From Sulfitobacter faviae (GTDB taxonomy: Bacteria; Pseudomonadota; Alphaproteobacteria; Rhodobacterales; Rhodobacteraceae): 64,000 bases of DNA. Below, piece by piece: positions 1 through 8,775 of the stretch. The number at the start of each line of letters is the position of its first letter. Positions within the stretch are counted from its first letter, which is position 1. The notes beneath the pieces were generated by a model. The model was not told the origin of the DNA. It made no database searches and was given only the letters and a program-made list of their open reading frames with translations. The stretch is taken from NCBI RefSeq assembly GCF_029870955.1, contig NZ_PGFQ01000001.1, positions 2,666,001 through 2,730,000 of the forward strand. The letters run 5' to 3'. The position numbers and the translations under genes were made by a program.

Positions 1-60
1 TTTGCCAGCGATGCCGTCATAGAATTGCGGGTGTAGGTCAGGGTCTGGGGTCTGGGTCAT
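1..60 (-). CDS. RDD family membrane protein, N-terminal fragment
   Basis: Only the first 20 codons are in the window. They read M-T-Q-T-P-D-P-D-L-H-P-Q-F-Y-D-G-I-A-G-K, which resembles the short hydrophilic N-terminus before the first membrane helix of RDD proteins. An AGGA ribosome site lies 6 bases before the ATG. It would follow the DUF2852 gene on the same strand. The assignment rests on a short peptide and could be wrong. Confidence 0.5.
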   Translation of the reverse strand, partial: MTQTPDPDLHPQFYDGIAGK

Positions 61-119
61 GTCTTGTCCTGCGAAAGGCCCCCCGGCGCGCGGGCCGGGA
101 GGCGGGGGTCAGGGTGCGA

Positions 120-527
120 TCAGGCGTTTGTGGCCGTCTCGTCCCGCTTGGCGCGTTCGTCCATGAATTGGTCGAACTCGGCCTTGTCCTTGGCCTCACG
201 CAGACGCTCAAGGAAGGCTTCGAAGTTGTCCTGCTCTTCCTCCAAACGGCGCAGCGTGTCGGCCTTATAGGCGTCAAAGGCGCGGTTGCCGGTGCTGCGC
301 GACATCATCGCGCGGCTGGATTTGCGGTTGCAGGATTTCGAAGAGAACATGCGTTTGCTCCAAGTCATATAGGCAAGAAGGGCGAGGCCGAGGGGCCAAA
401 AGAAGATGAAGCCGAGCACCATGGCGGCGATCCATGCACCTTTGCCGCGTGCGTCCATCCAGGCTTCTGTCCGGGCCAGCCAGCTGGGGCGGGGGGAGTA
501 GGTCGGGTCGGTGGTCACTGTCGTCAT
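120..527 (-). CDS. DUF2852 domain membrane protein
   Basis: This 135-residue protein has a Trp-rich N-terminus, one clear hydrophobic helix (about residues 33-55) and a charged C-terminal half (about 80-130) rich in Glu, Lys and Arg that probably forms a coiled coil. That layout matches DUF2852, a family common in Rhodobacteraceae with no known function. It is followed 59 bases later by the RDD fragment on the same strand, so the two may be cotranscribed. Two 21-bp inverted repeats lie upstream and may control it. Confidence 0.8.
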   Translation of the reverse strand: MTTVTTDPTYSPRPSWLARTEAWMDARGKGAWIAAMVLGFIFFWPLGLALLAYMTWSKRMFSSKSCNRKSSRAMMSRSTGNRAFDAYKADTLRRLEEEQDNFEAFLERLREAKDKAEFDQFMDERAKRDETATNA

Positions 528-579
528 TGTTGAGCCTTTCGGTCGTGACGGGCCTGTCGCCGGCCCGGGCGTTTCGGAT

Positions 580-600
580 AATGTGAATGTCTTTCACATT
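580..600. promoter_or_regulatory. 21-bp inverted repeat, putative operator
   Basis: AATGTGAA-TGTCT-TTCACATT is an 8-bp perfect inverted repeat with a 5-base spacer, 53 bases upstream of the DUF2852 start. A near-identical copy lies 58 bases away at 638-658. The half site resembles TGTGA/TCACA of CRP-type regulators, but the spacing is one base longer than for CRP. The regulator is not known. Confidence 0.5.
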
Positions 601-637
601 GAATAGATCGGAACGCCGAACCCGTTTCGCAAGGGGC

Positions 638-658
638 TATGTGAATGTTTTTTACATT
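638..658. promoter_or_regulatory. 21-bp inverted repeat, second copy
   Basis: TATGTGAA-TGTTT-TTTACATT repeats the 580-600 element with a few changes and the same 5-base spacer. It ends 3 bases before the stop codon of the YbaK-type gene. Paired copies suggest cooperative binding of one regulator in the DUF2852 upstream region. Confidence 0.45.
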
Positions 659-660
659 AT

Positions 661-1134
661 TTAGGAAGCGACAGTGAAATCAGCGACTTGCGCGCCCGAA
701 AGCTGCGCCATTTTCTGTGGTTCAAGACTGAAAACGTGATGCGGTGTGCCCGCAGCGGCCCAGACCAGCGGGAATTGCAGCAGATTGCGGTCAAACCAAG
801 CGCGCGGCGGTGTGATATGCCCCAAAGGCGCAACGCCGCCGATGGCAAAGCCGGTCTGCGCCCGGATCAGCGCGGCATCGGCCTTGCCCAAAGGCTCTCC
901 CGCCAGCGCCGCGGCCTGTTCGAGATCGACCTGCTGCGCGCCCGCGGTGATGAAGAGCAGCGCCGCCCCGCTGTTTTCACCGCGCAGAACGATTGATTTC
1001 GCGATCTGGTCAACCGCGCAATCAAGCGCCGTGGCCGCATCCACAGCCGTCCGTGCCAAAGCCGTCTCGCGGATTTCCGGTGTCACCCCTGCGGCCTCCA
1101 GCGTGGCGCGGACCCGTTTCAAACTTTTGCTCAT
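661..1134 (-). CDS. YbaK/prolyl-tRNA editing domain protein
   Basis: This 157-residue protein belongs to the YbaK/ProX family of free-standing editing domains, which hydrolyse mischarged aminoacyl-tRNA. Features seen: the conserved Lys in A-K-S-I-V-L-R (about residue 45), the G-G-V-A-P-L-G-H segment, and family-typical length. The start chosen is ATG 1134, with a GGAAAGAAG ribosome site just upstream; an upstream extension has no support. It diverges from glnE, with about 95 bases between the starts. The exact substrate cannot be told from sequence. Confidence 0.85.
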   Translation of the reverse strand: MSKSLKRVRATLEAAGVTPEIRETALARTAVDAATALDCAVDQIAKSIVLRGENSGAALLFITAGAQQVDLEQAAALAGEPLGKADAALIRAQTGFAIGGVAPLGHITPPRAWFDRNLLQFPLVWAAAGTPHHVFSLEPQKMAQLSGAQVADFTVAS

Positions 1135-1229
1135 CTTCTTTCCTTTGCTAGACGGCAAAGTCGTAGCAAGCCCGCGTCCTGCCGCAACCCCCATTGACGC
1201 CGCTTGGATCAGCCCGCAAAGCTGGCGCC

Positions 1230-4030
1230 ATGACAGACCCATCTCTCGCCGCCCGGATCACCCGTTCCCCCGTGTCTATCACCGCGAACGCGCGCAGGAT
1301 GCGGCGGCGCTGCTGCCCGATCTCGCGCCGGAGTTGCGCGAAATGATCTCGGCTGCGGCCTCGACCGCGCCCTATCTGATGGCGCTTTTGGAGAAAGAGG
1401 CGGGCTGGCTGAGCGCGGCGGTGGCCAATCCCGAAGCCGCTCTGGCCGAGAATTGCGCGGCAGCGGCCGAACTGGCCCCCGACCGGCTTGCCGATGGGCT
1501 GCGGCAGGGCAAGCGGCGTATGGCGTTGCTGACCGCGTTGGCCGATCTGGGCGGGGCATGGTCGCTGGAGGAGGTGACAGGTGCGCTGACGGATTACGCC
1601 GATGCCGCCTGCGGCGCGGCCCTGCGCGCGGGGCTGGCGGCACAGATCAAACGCGGCAAGCTGCCGGGCATGACGATGGACGATCTTTCCGATTGCGCCG
1701 GCATGGTCGTCTTTGCCATGGGCAAGATGGGCGCGGGGGAGCTGAACTATTCCTCCGACATCGACCTGATCTGCCTTTTCGACGAAAGCCGTTTTGCGCC
1801 GGATGATTTCCACACCGCCCGCAGCGCCTTCGTCAAAGCCACGCGTGCCATGTCTGCCACGCTGAGCGAGAATACTGCCCAAGGCTATGTCTTCCGCACC
1901 GACCTACGCCTGCGCCCCGACCCGGCGGTCACCCCCGTCTGCATCGCGATGGAGGCGGCGGAACGCTACTACGAAAGCCTTGGCCGTACGTGGGAGCGCG
2001 CGGCCTATATCAAGGCCCGCCCGGCAGTGGGCGACATCGCGGCAGGCGAGGCGTTTTTGCAAGCGCTGCGCCCTTTCGTCTGGCGCCGCCATCTGGATTT
2101 CGCCGCGATCCAAGACGCCCACGACATGCGGCTGGCGATCCGTGAGCACAAGGGCTTGGGCGGCCCAATCACCCTGCCGGGCCATGACATGAAACTGGGC
2201 CGGGGCGGCATCCGCGAGATCGAGTTTTTCACCCAGACCCGGCAGCTCATCGCCGGGGGCCGGGATGCGGACCTGCGGCCCCGCGGGACGCTGGCAGGTT
2301 TGCAGGTGCTGGCCGACAAAGGTTGGGTGCCCGAGGAGGTGGCCGAGACGCTTGGCAACCACTACCGCGCGCATCGCACGGTCGAGCACCGGTTGCAGAT
2401 GGTGCAAGACGCCCAGACCCACACGCTGCCCCGCAATGACGCAGACTTTGATCGGCTGGCGGCCATGATGGATATGGATGTCAAAGACTTACAGGCCGAT
2501 CTTCATGAACGTCTGCAAGCCGTACACGACCTGATCGAAAGCTTTTTCGCCGCCACGAGGGAAGAGCCCGAAGCCGCCCGCCCGGCGCATCAATTCGACA
2601 CGTCGGTGCTGGACCGTTGGCCCAGTTATCCCGCGCTGCGCTCGGAACGGGGGGCGGATATTTTCGGGCGGTTGAAGCCACTGCTGCTCGACCGTCTGGC
2701 GCAATCCGCCAAGCCGGACGAGGGGCTCTTGGCCTTTGACGGATTTCTCGCCGGGTTGCCCGCCGGGGTGCAGCTCTTCTCGCTTTTGCGGGCCAATCCG
2801 CAACTGGGCGATCTCTTGGTGGATATCGTTGCCACATCGCCCGCGCTGGCCACGCATCTGTCGCGCAACTCCGGCGTTTTCGACGCGGTGATCGGCGGGG
2901 ATTTCTTTTCGGACTGGCCGGGGCAGACCAAGCTGACCGAGATGCTGGCGCAGCATCTGGCGGGGGAGGCGGATTATGAATTGCGCCTTGACGGCACCCG
3001 CCGTTGGGCGCGCGAATGGCATTTTCGGATCGGCGTGCATCTGCTGCGCGGGCTGATCGACGCGGCCACCGCCGGGCGGCAATATGCCGAGCTTGCCCAA
3101 GCCGTCTTGCAGGCGCTTTGGCCCGTGGTCGTCGATCAATTCGCCACCCGCCATGGCCCGCCGCCGGGGCGCGGGGCGGTGATCCTTGGCATGGGCTCGC
3201 TCGGGGCCGGGCGGCTCACGCCGACTTCGGACCTCGATATGCTGGTGATCTATGACGCCGATGGGGTGGAGAGTTCCGATGGCCCCAAACCCCTCGCCAC
3301 GCGCAGCTATTATGCGCGGCTGACCCAAGCGATGATCACCGCGATGACCGCGCCGATGGCCCAAGGCAAGCTTTACGACATCGACATGCGCCTGCGCCCT
3401 TCGGGCAATCAGGGGCCGGTGGCGATCAGCCTTGCCAGTTTCGAGAGCTATCAGAAAGAGCAAGCATGGGTGTGGGAGCATCTGGCCCTTACCCGTGCCC
3501 GGGTAATCGCGGGGGCAGAGGATCTGGGCCGCGATGTTGACGCGCTGTGCAAAGACATCCTCAGCCGTGCCGCCCCGCGTGACAAGGTGCTGGGAGAGGT
3601 GGCTGATATGCGCCGCCGCATCGCCGCCGCCCGCAGCCCCGCAGGCGCGCTCGACGCCAAGACCGGCGCGGGACGATTGCAGGATATTGAACTTTTCGCG
3701 CAGGCGGGGGCGCTCATCGGCGGCACTGGCGCGCGTGAGATCGACGCAGGCCTTGCCGCCGCCCGCGACGAAGGGATGATCGACACCGAAGGGGAGGCGA
3801 CCCTCTCCGCCGCCTATACCGACGCTTGGACCCTGAACTGCGCCGCGCGGCTGCTCTCGGCCAATCCGATTGAGGTGGGGGCGATGGGGCAGGCGGGGGC
3901 GAGTTTCCTCTGCCGGGTGCTGGAATGTGACGACCTTTCTGCCCTGGAAAGCAAGATGCAGACCGACTACGACAGCGCCGCGCAGATCATCAACGCGGCG
4001 CTGCCAGTGCCGGGGCGGGAGGGCGCATGA
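1230..4030 (+). CDS. glnE: Glutamine synthetase adenylyltransferase/deadenylase GlnE, apparent 5' frameshift
   Basis: GlnE adenylylates and de-adenylylates glutamine synthetase in response to PII state. Two nucleotidyltransferase domains are visible: G-A-G-E-L-N-Y-S-S-D-I-D-L at about 1732-1770 (deadenylylase) and G-M-G-S-L-G-A-G-R-L-T-P-T-S-D-L-D at about 3190-3237 (adenylylase). The family-like N-terminus M-T-D-P-S-L-A-A-R-I-T-R starts at ATG 1230, but in a different frame from the rest. Adding one C to the C5 run at 1267-1271 joins them as I-T-R-S-P-R-V-Y-H and gives 933 residues, the normal family length. Without that base the only in-frame starts are TTG 1334 or ATG 1343. The next gene overlaps by ATGA at 4027. 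Confidence 0.9.
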
Positions 4031-4290
4031 GCGATCCCGATGACCCCAAGGGCCTGATCCGCGAATCCTACCGCATGGAGGGGATCGGGCCCGCCGAATG
4101 CCGCAGCATCTTCCTCGATTGGGCCCTGAGCTTGCCCGAAGGGCAGGACAGCGCCGCCGCCATCACCCGATTGCTGGAACGGCACCGCGCCGCCGCCGAT
4201 CACCCGATGACCCAAGTGCTGCGCGAGGGGCAGACGACGCTGACCACCCCGCGCCGTCGGGGCGGCTGGCGGGGCAGGGCGCGCAACTGA
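4027..4290 (+). CDS. Small conserved protein downstream of glnE
   Basis: This 87-residue protein starts in a 4-base ATGA overlap with the glnE stop and so is probably translationally coupled to it. It is rich in acidic residues at the N-terminus (D-P-D-D-P-K-G) and Arg-rich at the C-terminus. No transmembrane segment or catalytic motif is visible. The function is unknown. Confidence 0.7.
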   Translation: MSDPDDPKGLIRESYRMEGIGPAECRSIFLDWALSLPEGQDSAAAITRLLERHRAAADHPMTQVLREGQTTLTTPRRRGGWRGRARN

Positions 4291-4352
4291 CCGCCGATCG
4301 GGGCTCGCGAAACCTCTTTCCCCAGCCGCGCGAACGCAGTACGAGGGGCGCT

Positions 4353-5579
4353 ATGACAACGCCCCAAACCCCCTCCGCCCCGCAGCCTGCCACACGTCCC
4401 GTGGTGCGCCTATTGCCCAAGGCCAACGCCCGCGCCATCCGCCACGGCTTTCCTTGGGTCTACGCCAATGAACTGGTCACCGACCGCCGCACGCGCGGGC
4501 TCGCCCCCGGCACGCTGGCGCTGTTGGAGGATGCCGAGCGCAAGCCCATGGGGCTGGTCGCGGTCAATTCGAATTCCAAGATCATTGCCCGGATGATCGA
4601 CCAAGACGCTGAGGCGCAGATCGATCAGGCGTGGTTCGAAGCCCGCCTAAATCGCGCCCTTCAACTGCGCAGCCAGCTTTACGATCAGCCCTATTACCGC
4701 CTGATCCATGCCGAGGCCGATGGCCTGCCGGGTGTCATCATCGACCGTTTTGGCGATACCTGCGTGATCCAACCCAATGCTGCTTGGGCCGACGCGCTGA
4801 TTGAGCCGCTCGTCGCCGCGCTGCAATCCGTGACGGGCGTGCACAACGTGCTGAAAAACGCCTCTGGCCGGACCCGCAAGCTCGAAGGGCTCGACGATGC
4901 CTCTTCCACGCTGGCGGGCGAAGTGCCCGAGGGGCCGCTGCCGGTGCCGATGAATGGCGCGACCTATATGGCCGACCTCACCGGCGGGCAGAAAACCGGC
5001 CTGTTCTACGACCAACGCCCGAACCACGCCTTTGCCGCTAACCTCGCGCGGAATGGCGCACGGGTGCTCGATGTCTTCTCCCACGTCGGCGGCTTCTCCC
5101 TCGCAGCACTTGCGGGCGGCGCATCCTCGGCGCTGGCGGTGGACGGCTCCGCCCCCGCGCTGGAACTGGCCGAGGCCGGGGCCACGGCGATGGGCATGCA
5201 AGACCGTTTCGCCACCCGCCAAGGCGATGCTTTCGATGTGCTCACCGCCCTGCGGGACGAGGGCGAGACTTTCGACGTGGTGATCTGCGACCCGCCCGCC
5301 TTTGCCCCCTCGCGCCAAGCGGTCGACGCAGGGCTGCGTGCCTATGAGCGTGTCGCGCGGCTCTCGGCGCAGCTGGTGGCAGAGAATGGCATTCTGGGGC
5401 TCTGCTCCTGCTCACATGCCGCTGATCTGAACCAATTCCGCACCGCCTCCGTCCGCGGCATCGGTCGGGCCGGACGCCGCGCCATGCTGCTGCACACCGG
5501 TTTCGCCGGGGCGGACCACCCGCAACTGCCGCAGCTTGCGGAAAGCGGCTACCTCAAATCGCTGTTCTTCCGCCTGTGA
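4353..5579 (+). CDS. Class I rRNA methyltransferase, RlmI/RlmK-like
   Basis: This 408-residue SAM-dependent methyltransferase has an N-terminal PUA-like segment (about residues 20-90, with H-G-F-P-W-V-Y-A-N-E), the T-G-Q-K-T-G-L-F-Y-D-Q-R signature of RlmI-type 23S rRNA cytosine-C5 methyltransferases, SAM motif D-V-F-S-H-V-G-G-F-S and C-D-P-P-A-F. A longer upstream frame exists, but ATG 4353 has an AGGGG site 6 bases before it and gives the family N-terminus. Its stop overlaps the next gene (TGATG). Confidence 0.88.
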   Translation: MTTPQTPSAPQPATRPVVRLLPKANARAIRHGFPWVYANELVTDRRTRGLAPGTLALLEDAERKPMGLVAVNSNSKIIARMIDQDAEAQIDQAWFEARLNRALQLRSQLYDQPYYRLIHAEADGLPGVIIDRFGDTCVIQPNAAWADALIEPLVAALQSVTGVHNVLKNASGRTRKLEGLDDASSTLAGEVPEGPLPVPMNGATYMADLTGGQKTGLFYDQRPNHAFAANLARNGARVLDVFSHVGGFSLAALAGGASSALAVDGSAPALELAEAGATAMGMQDRFATRQGDAFDVLTALRDEGETFDVVICDPPAFAPSRQAVDAGLRAYERVARLSAQLVAENGILGLCSCSHAADLNQFRTASVRGIGRAGRRAMLLHTGFAGADHPQLPQLAESGYLKSLFFRL

Positions 5580-6130
5580 TGGAAACGCGCCCCCGCGTGC
5601 TGATCGACACTTGCGTGCTTTACCCCACGGTGATGCGCGAAATGGTGCTCGGCGTGGCCGCAGGGGGCGCGTTCGAGCCGATTTGGTCGGCGCGTATCTT
5701 AGAGGAATGGGCCCGCGCGGCAGTCAAACTTGGCCCCGCGGGCGAAGCGCAGGCGCGGGCCGAGATCGCGCTGTTGCGTGGCAATTGGCCGGGGGCCGAG
5801 CGCGAGGCTTCCCCCGGTCTGCAAGCGCGGCTCTGGCTGCCGGATGCCAATGACATCCATGTGCTGGCCGTCGCCGTGGCCAGCAGCGCCGATATGATCC
5901 TGACGCTGAACGCTAAGGACTTCCCGCGCCAAATCCTCGCCGAAGAGGGGCTGAGCCGGGCCGATCCCGACAGCTACCTGCATGGCATCTGGCAGGCGAC
6001 GCCGGAGATGGTCGCCCCCGTGGCAGCAGCCGTCCTGCAAGAGGCGCGGCGGCTTTCGGGGGAGCCATGGGAGATGCGGGCGCTGCTGAAAAAGGCGCGG
6101 CTGCCTCGGCTGGCAAAGGCTTTGGGTTAG
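5579..6130 (+). CDS. PIN domain protein
   Basis: This 183-residue protein starts with a PIN-like strand and acidic site (V-L-I-D-T-C-V-L at about 7-14) and has further acidic residues in D-A-N-D-I-H-V-L-A-V-A (about 90-100) and the L-T-L-N-A-K-D-F segment, as in metal-dependent PIN ribonucleases. No antitoxin-like gene lies next to it; it overlaps the rRNA methyltransferase gene by one base, which points to a housekeeping role. A GTG at 5576 is an alternative start. Confidence 0.8.
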   Translation: METRPRVLIDTCVLYPTVMREMVLGVAAGGAFEPIWSARILEEWARAAVKLGPAGEAQARAEIALLRGNWPGAEREASPGLQARLWLPDANDIHVLAVAVASSADMILTLNAKDFPRQILAEEGLSRADPDSYLHGIWQATPEMVAPVAAAVLQEARRLSGEPWEMRALLKKARLPRLAKALG

Positions 6131-6131
6131 G

Positions 6132-6815
6132 TCAGCCGTCCCACCGCAACTGCATTTGCCGCAGCTTGTCGATCCGCTCTTCCGTTTTTGGATGGCTCAA
6201 CAACCACGCGGGCGGACGGTTGCCGCCGGATTGGCTGAGCGCGTCGAGCTTTTCAAACAGGGAGATTTGCGGGCCAATGCCGATCCCGGCCTTGGTGAGC
6301 AGGGCGGCGGCATAGGCGTCGGCCTCATATTCGTCATTGCGCGACAGCCTAGCGGCAAGCAGGCTGGTTAGCCCGCTGGCGATCCAGACGCCGATGCCGG
6401 GAATGAGCCGCCCCAGCACCATCGCAAGGGCCGTGCGCAGGGCGTTCTGGCCCGAGAAATCAATCATCCGGCGGCGCGAATGGCCAAGGGCGACATGGCC
6501 CAATTCATGCGCGATAACGCTTGCCAATTCTTCAGCCGTTACGGCACCTTGGCGGAATTTGTTGTAGAAACCGCGGGTAATGAAAATCCGCCCATCGGGG
6601 GCGGCCAGCCCGTTGACGGGTTCGATCTCATAAAGATGCACTTTGATGCGCGGCAGGTCGAGCGCGCGGGCCATGCGGTTGCTGATCTCGTTCAACTTCG
6701 GATCGACCAGCGGCGTCGATTTTGCATCCAACTCCCGCGCCGTGCGCCAAGCCGAGAAACGGTACATCGCCAGCGCATAGAGGACGGCGAGAAGGATGGG
6801 GATAACGCGGATCAT
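6132..6815 (-). CDS. M48 family zinc metalloprotease, membrane-anchored
   Basis: This 227-residue protein has an N-terminal hydrophobic segment (about 4-20), the zinc motif H-E-L-G-H at 103-107 and a downstream E-Y-E-A-D (162-166) supplying the third ligand. A hydrophobic stretch at about 128-155 lies between them. This is the M48 peptidase core, shorter than HtpX. A role in membrane or envelope protein quality control is an inference from the family. It converges with the PIN gene with one base between the stops. Confidence 0.88.
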   Translation of the reverse strand: MIRVIPILLAVLYALAMYRFSAWRTARELDAKSTPLVDPKLNEISNRMARALDLPRIKVHLYEIEPVNGLAAPDGRIFITRGFYNKFRQGAVTAEELASVIAHELGHVALGHSRRRMIDFSGQNALRTALAMVLGRLIPGIGVWIASGLTSLLAARLSRNDEYEADAYAAALLTKAGIGIGPQISLFEKLDALSQSGGNRPPAWLLSHPKTEERIDKLRQMQLRWDG

Positions 6816-6887
6816 GCGCCCAATATGGGGAGCGGGGGGACCGGGGGCAAGCGGCCATGGCCTGCGCCCCGGTGGTATTCTTGGCGA

Positions 6888-7319
6888 TCAGACGAGTTTC
6901 GCGTCCACCGTGATCTCTGCCGTCAGCAGCTTAGAGATCGGGCAGTTCTCCTTGGCGGTTTTCGCGGCCTTGTCGAAGTCCTCTTGGCTCGCGCCGGGAA
7001 TGCTGGCCTCAACCGTCAGATGCACCTTGGGCACATGAAAGCCGCCGTCTTTCTCTTCCAGATGAACCTCGGCTTTGGTCTCGATACTGTCGGGCGTCAG
7101 GTCGCTTTGCCCAAGGATCATCGACAGGGCCATGGAAAAGCAGGAGGCATGGGCCGCACCGATCAACTCTTCGGGGTTGGTGCCTTGCTTGCCCTCGAAA
7201 CGGGTGTTGAAACCATAGGGCTGGTCGGACAGCACGCCGCTTTCGGTCGAGACATGGCCATTGCCCTCTTTGAGCGAGCCTTCCCATTTCGCGCTGCCGG
7301 ATTTGATGATCGGGGACAT
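6888..7319 (-). CDS. OsmC/OhrA family protein
   Basis: This 143-residue protein has the OsmC layout: an N-terminal beta segment, T-N-P-E-E-L-I-G-A-A-H-A-S-C-F at about 47-61 with one redox Cys, and the second Cys in E-N-C-P-I-S-K near 125. These thiols reduce organic hydroperoxides in the cytoplasm. The start is ATG 7319; the longer upstream frame lacks a ribosome site. It lies 71 bases downstream of the VWA gene stop on the same strand. Confidence 0.9.
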   Translation of the reverse strand: MSPIIKSGSAKWEGSLKEGNGHVSTESGVLSDQPYGFNTRFEGKQGTNPEELIGAAHASCFSMALSMILGQSDLTPDSIETKAEVHLEEKDGGFHVPKVHLTVEASIPGASQEDFDKAAKTAKENCPISKLLTAEITVDAKLV

Positions 7320-7390
7320 TCTATTTCCTTCCACATTGCTTGCCTTCGCCCCCTGAGGTGGCGCGGCGCGGCAGGCTGTCAAGGAAGGGG

Positions 7391-8578
7391 TTAGCGCGTC
7401 ATGGTCTTGATGCCCCGGCTCAACCCTTCGAGCGTCATGGGCACCATGGCCTCGGGGCCGAAAATCTCTTGGATCATCGCGATGGATTGGGTGTAGCCCC
7501 ACTGCCGTTCGGGGACGGGATTGATCCACAGGTGGTTTGGCCATTGGTCGCGTGCGCGTGCCAGCCAAGTCGCCCCGGCCTCGGCGTTCCAATGTTCATT
7601 CGCGCCGCCCGGATAGGCGATCTCATAGGGTGACATGCTGGCGTCGCCCACGAAAATGCATTTGTAGTCAGACCCATAGCTGCGCAGCACCTCATGGGTG
7701 GGGATCTGCGCATCCCAACGGCGGCGGTTGTCGCGCCACACGCCTTCGTAGAGGCAGTTGTGGAAGTAGAAATGTTCGAGATGTTTGAATTCGCCCTTTG
7801 CGGCGCTGAAGAGTTCCTCGACCACTTTCACATGCGGATCCATCGAACCGCCGATGTCGAGAAACAGCAGCACTTTCACCGCGTTGCGCCGCTCGGGCCG
7901 GGTTTTAACGTCGAGATAGCCATGTTCCGCCGTGGCGCGGATCGTGCCGTTGAGGTCAAACTCCTCTGCCGCGCCATCGCGCGCCCAACGGCGCAGGCGT
8001 TTCAGTGCCAGTTTGATATTGCGGGTGCCGATCTCGACATTGTCGTCTAGGTTGCGGAATTCGCGCTTGTCCCAGACCTTGACCGCGCGTTGGTGGCGGC
8101 TTTCCTTCTGGCCGATCCGCACGCCCTCGGGATTGTAGCCATAGGCGCCGAAGGGCGAGGTGCCCGCCGTGCCGACCCATTTGGAGCCGCCCTGATGCCG
8201 GCCCTTCTGCTCTTCCAGCCGCTTTTTCAGCGTCTCCATCAGCTTGTCGAAGCCGCCCATGGCTTCGATCTCGGCCTTTTCTTCTTCGCTCAGGTGCTTT
8301 TCGGCCATCTTGCGCAACCAGTCTTCGGGCAGGTCCACGGCGTCGAGCACATCGTCGAGGCTGATCTTCTCCAACCCTTTGAAGGCGGCGGCGAAAGCGC
8401 GGTCGAACTTGTCGATGTTGCGCTCATCTTTGACCATCGACACGCGGGCGAGGTAGTAAAACGCCTCAACGTCATAGGTCGCAAGCCCCGCTTTCATACC
8501 TTCGAGAAAGGCCAGAAACTCCCGCAGGGAGACCGGAACATTGTGGCGGCGCAGCTGATCGAAGAAGGGCAGAAACAT
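7391..8578 (-). CDS. CoxE-like von Willebrand factor A domain protein
   Basis: This 395-residue protein is of the CoxE/YehP-like type that pairs with MoxR AAA+ ATPases. A MIDAS-like D-I-G-G-S-M starts at residue 241, with a Gly in place of the usual first Ser. The N-terminal half is helical and charged. Its start overlaps by one base the stop of the 56-residue membrane protein gene, and the MoxR ATPase gene lies 1.8 kb upstream on the same strand, so the block may be one functional unit of unknown substrate. Confidence 0.88.
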   Translation of the reverse strand: MFLPFFDQLRRHNVPVSLREFLAFLEGMKAGLATYDVEAFYYLARVSMVKDERNIDKFDRAFAAAFKGLEKISLDDVLDAVDLPEDWLRKMAEKHLSEEEKAEIEAMGGFDKLMETLKKRLEEQKGRHQGGSKWVGTAGTSPFGAYGYNPEGVRIGQKESRHQRAVKVWDKREFRNLDDNVEIGTRNIKLALKRLRRWARDGAAEEFDLNGTIRATAEHGYLDVKTRPERRNAVKVLLFLDIGGSMDPHVKVVEELFSAAKGEFKHLEHFYFHNCLYEGVWRDNRRRWDAQIPTHEVLRSYGSDYKCIFVGDASMSPYEIAYPGGANEHWNAEAGATWLARARDQWPNHLWINPVPERQWGYTQSIAMIQEIFGPEAMVPMTLEGLSRGIKTMTR

Positions 8579-8748
8579 CAGACGCTCAATGCGCGGTCCA
8601 GCAGAACCGTGGCGATCATGCCGACGATGAGAAAGGCCATGCCATAGCCCGCGGCATATTGCGCGATGTCCTTGCGGTTCCCGCCGCGTTTGCGTGCGGT
8701 CAGCCCGCCGATAATCGCGCCGATCAATGCCAATCCGAGTGCTATCAT
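8578..8748 (-). CDS. Small two-helix membrane protein, 56 residues
   Basis: The frame reads M-I-A-L-G-L-A-L-I-G-A-I-I-G-G-L, then a basic loop (T-A-R-K-R-G-G-N-R-K), then a second hydrophobic helix ending V-L-L-D-R-A-L-S-V. Two helices around an Arg/Lys-rich turn suggest a hairpin membrane protein with the loop in the cytoplasm. It ends in a TGATG overlap with the VWA gene and starts 27 bases after the DUF2927 gene stop, both on the same strand. The overlap and clean coding pattern support a real gene. Function unknown. Confidence 0.7.
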   Translation of the reverse strand: MIALGLALIGAIIGGLTARKRGGNRKDIAQYAAGYGMAFLIVGMIATVLLDRALSV

Positions 8749-8775
8749 AACCTATTGCCCGTTTGTTTCGCGGGC

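Noticed and set aside
746..1229. Upstream extension of the glnE frame
   Set aside because: It runs antisense through the YbaK-type gene, lacks a ribosome site and is not GlnE-like; the family N-terminus is at 1230 in another frame.
2489..3481. Minus-strand frame of 330 codons inside glnE
   Set aside because: Antisense to conserved GlnE domains with shadow-type composition.
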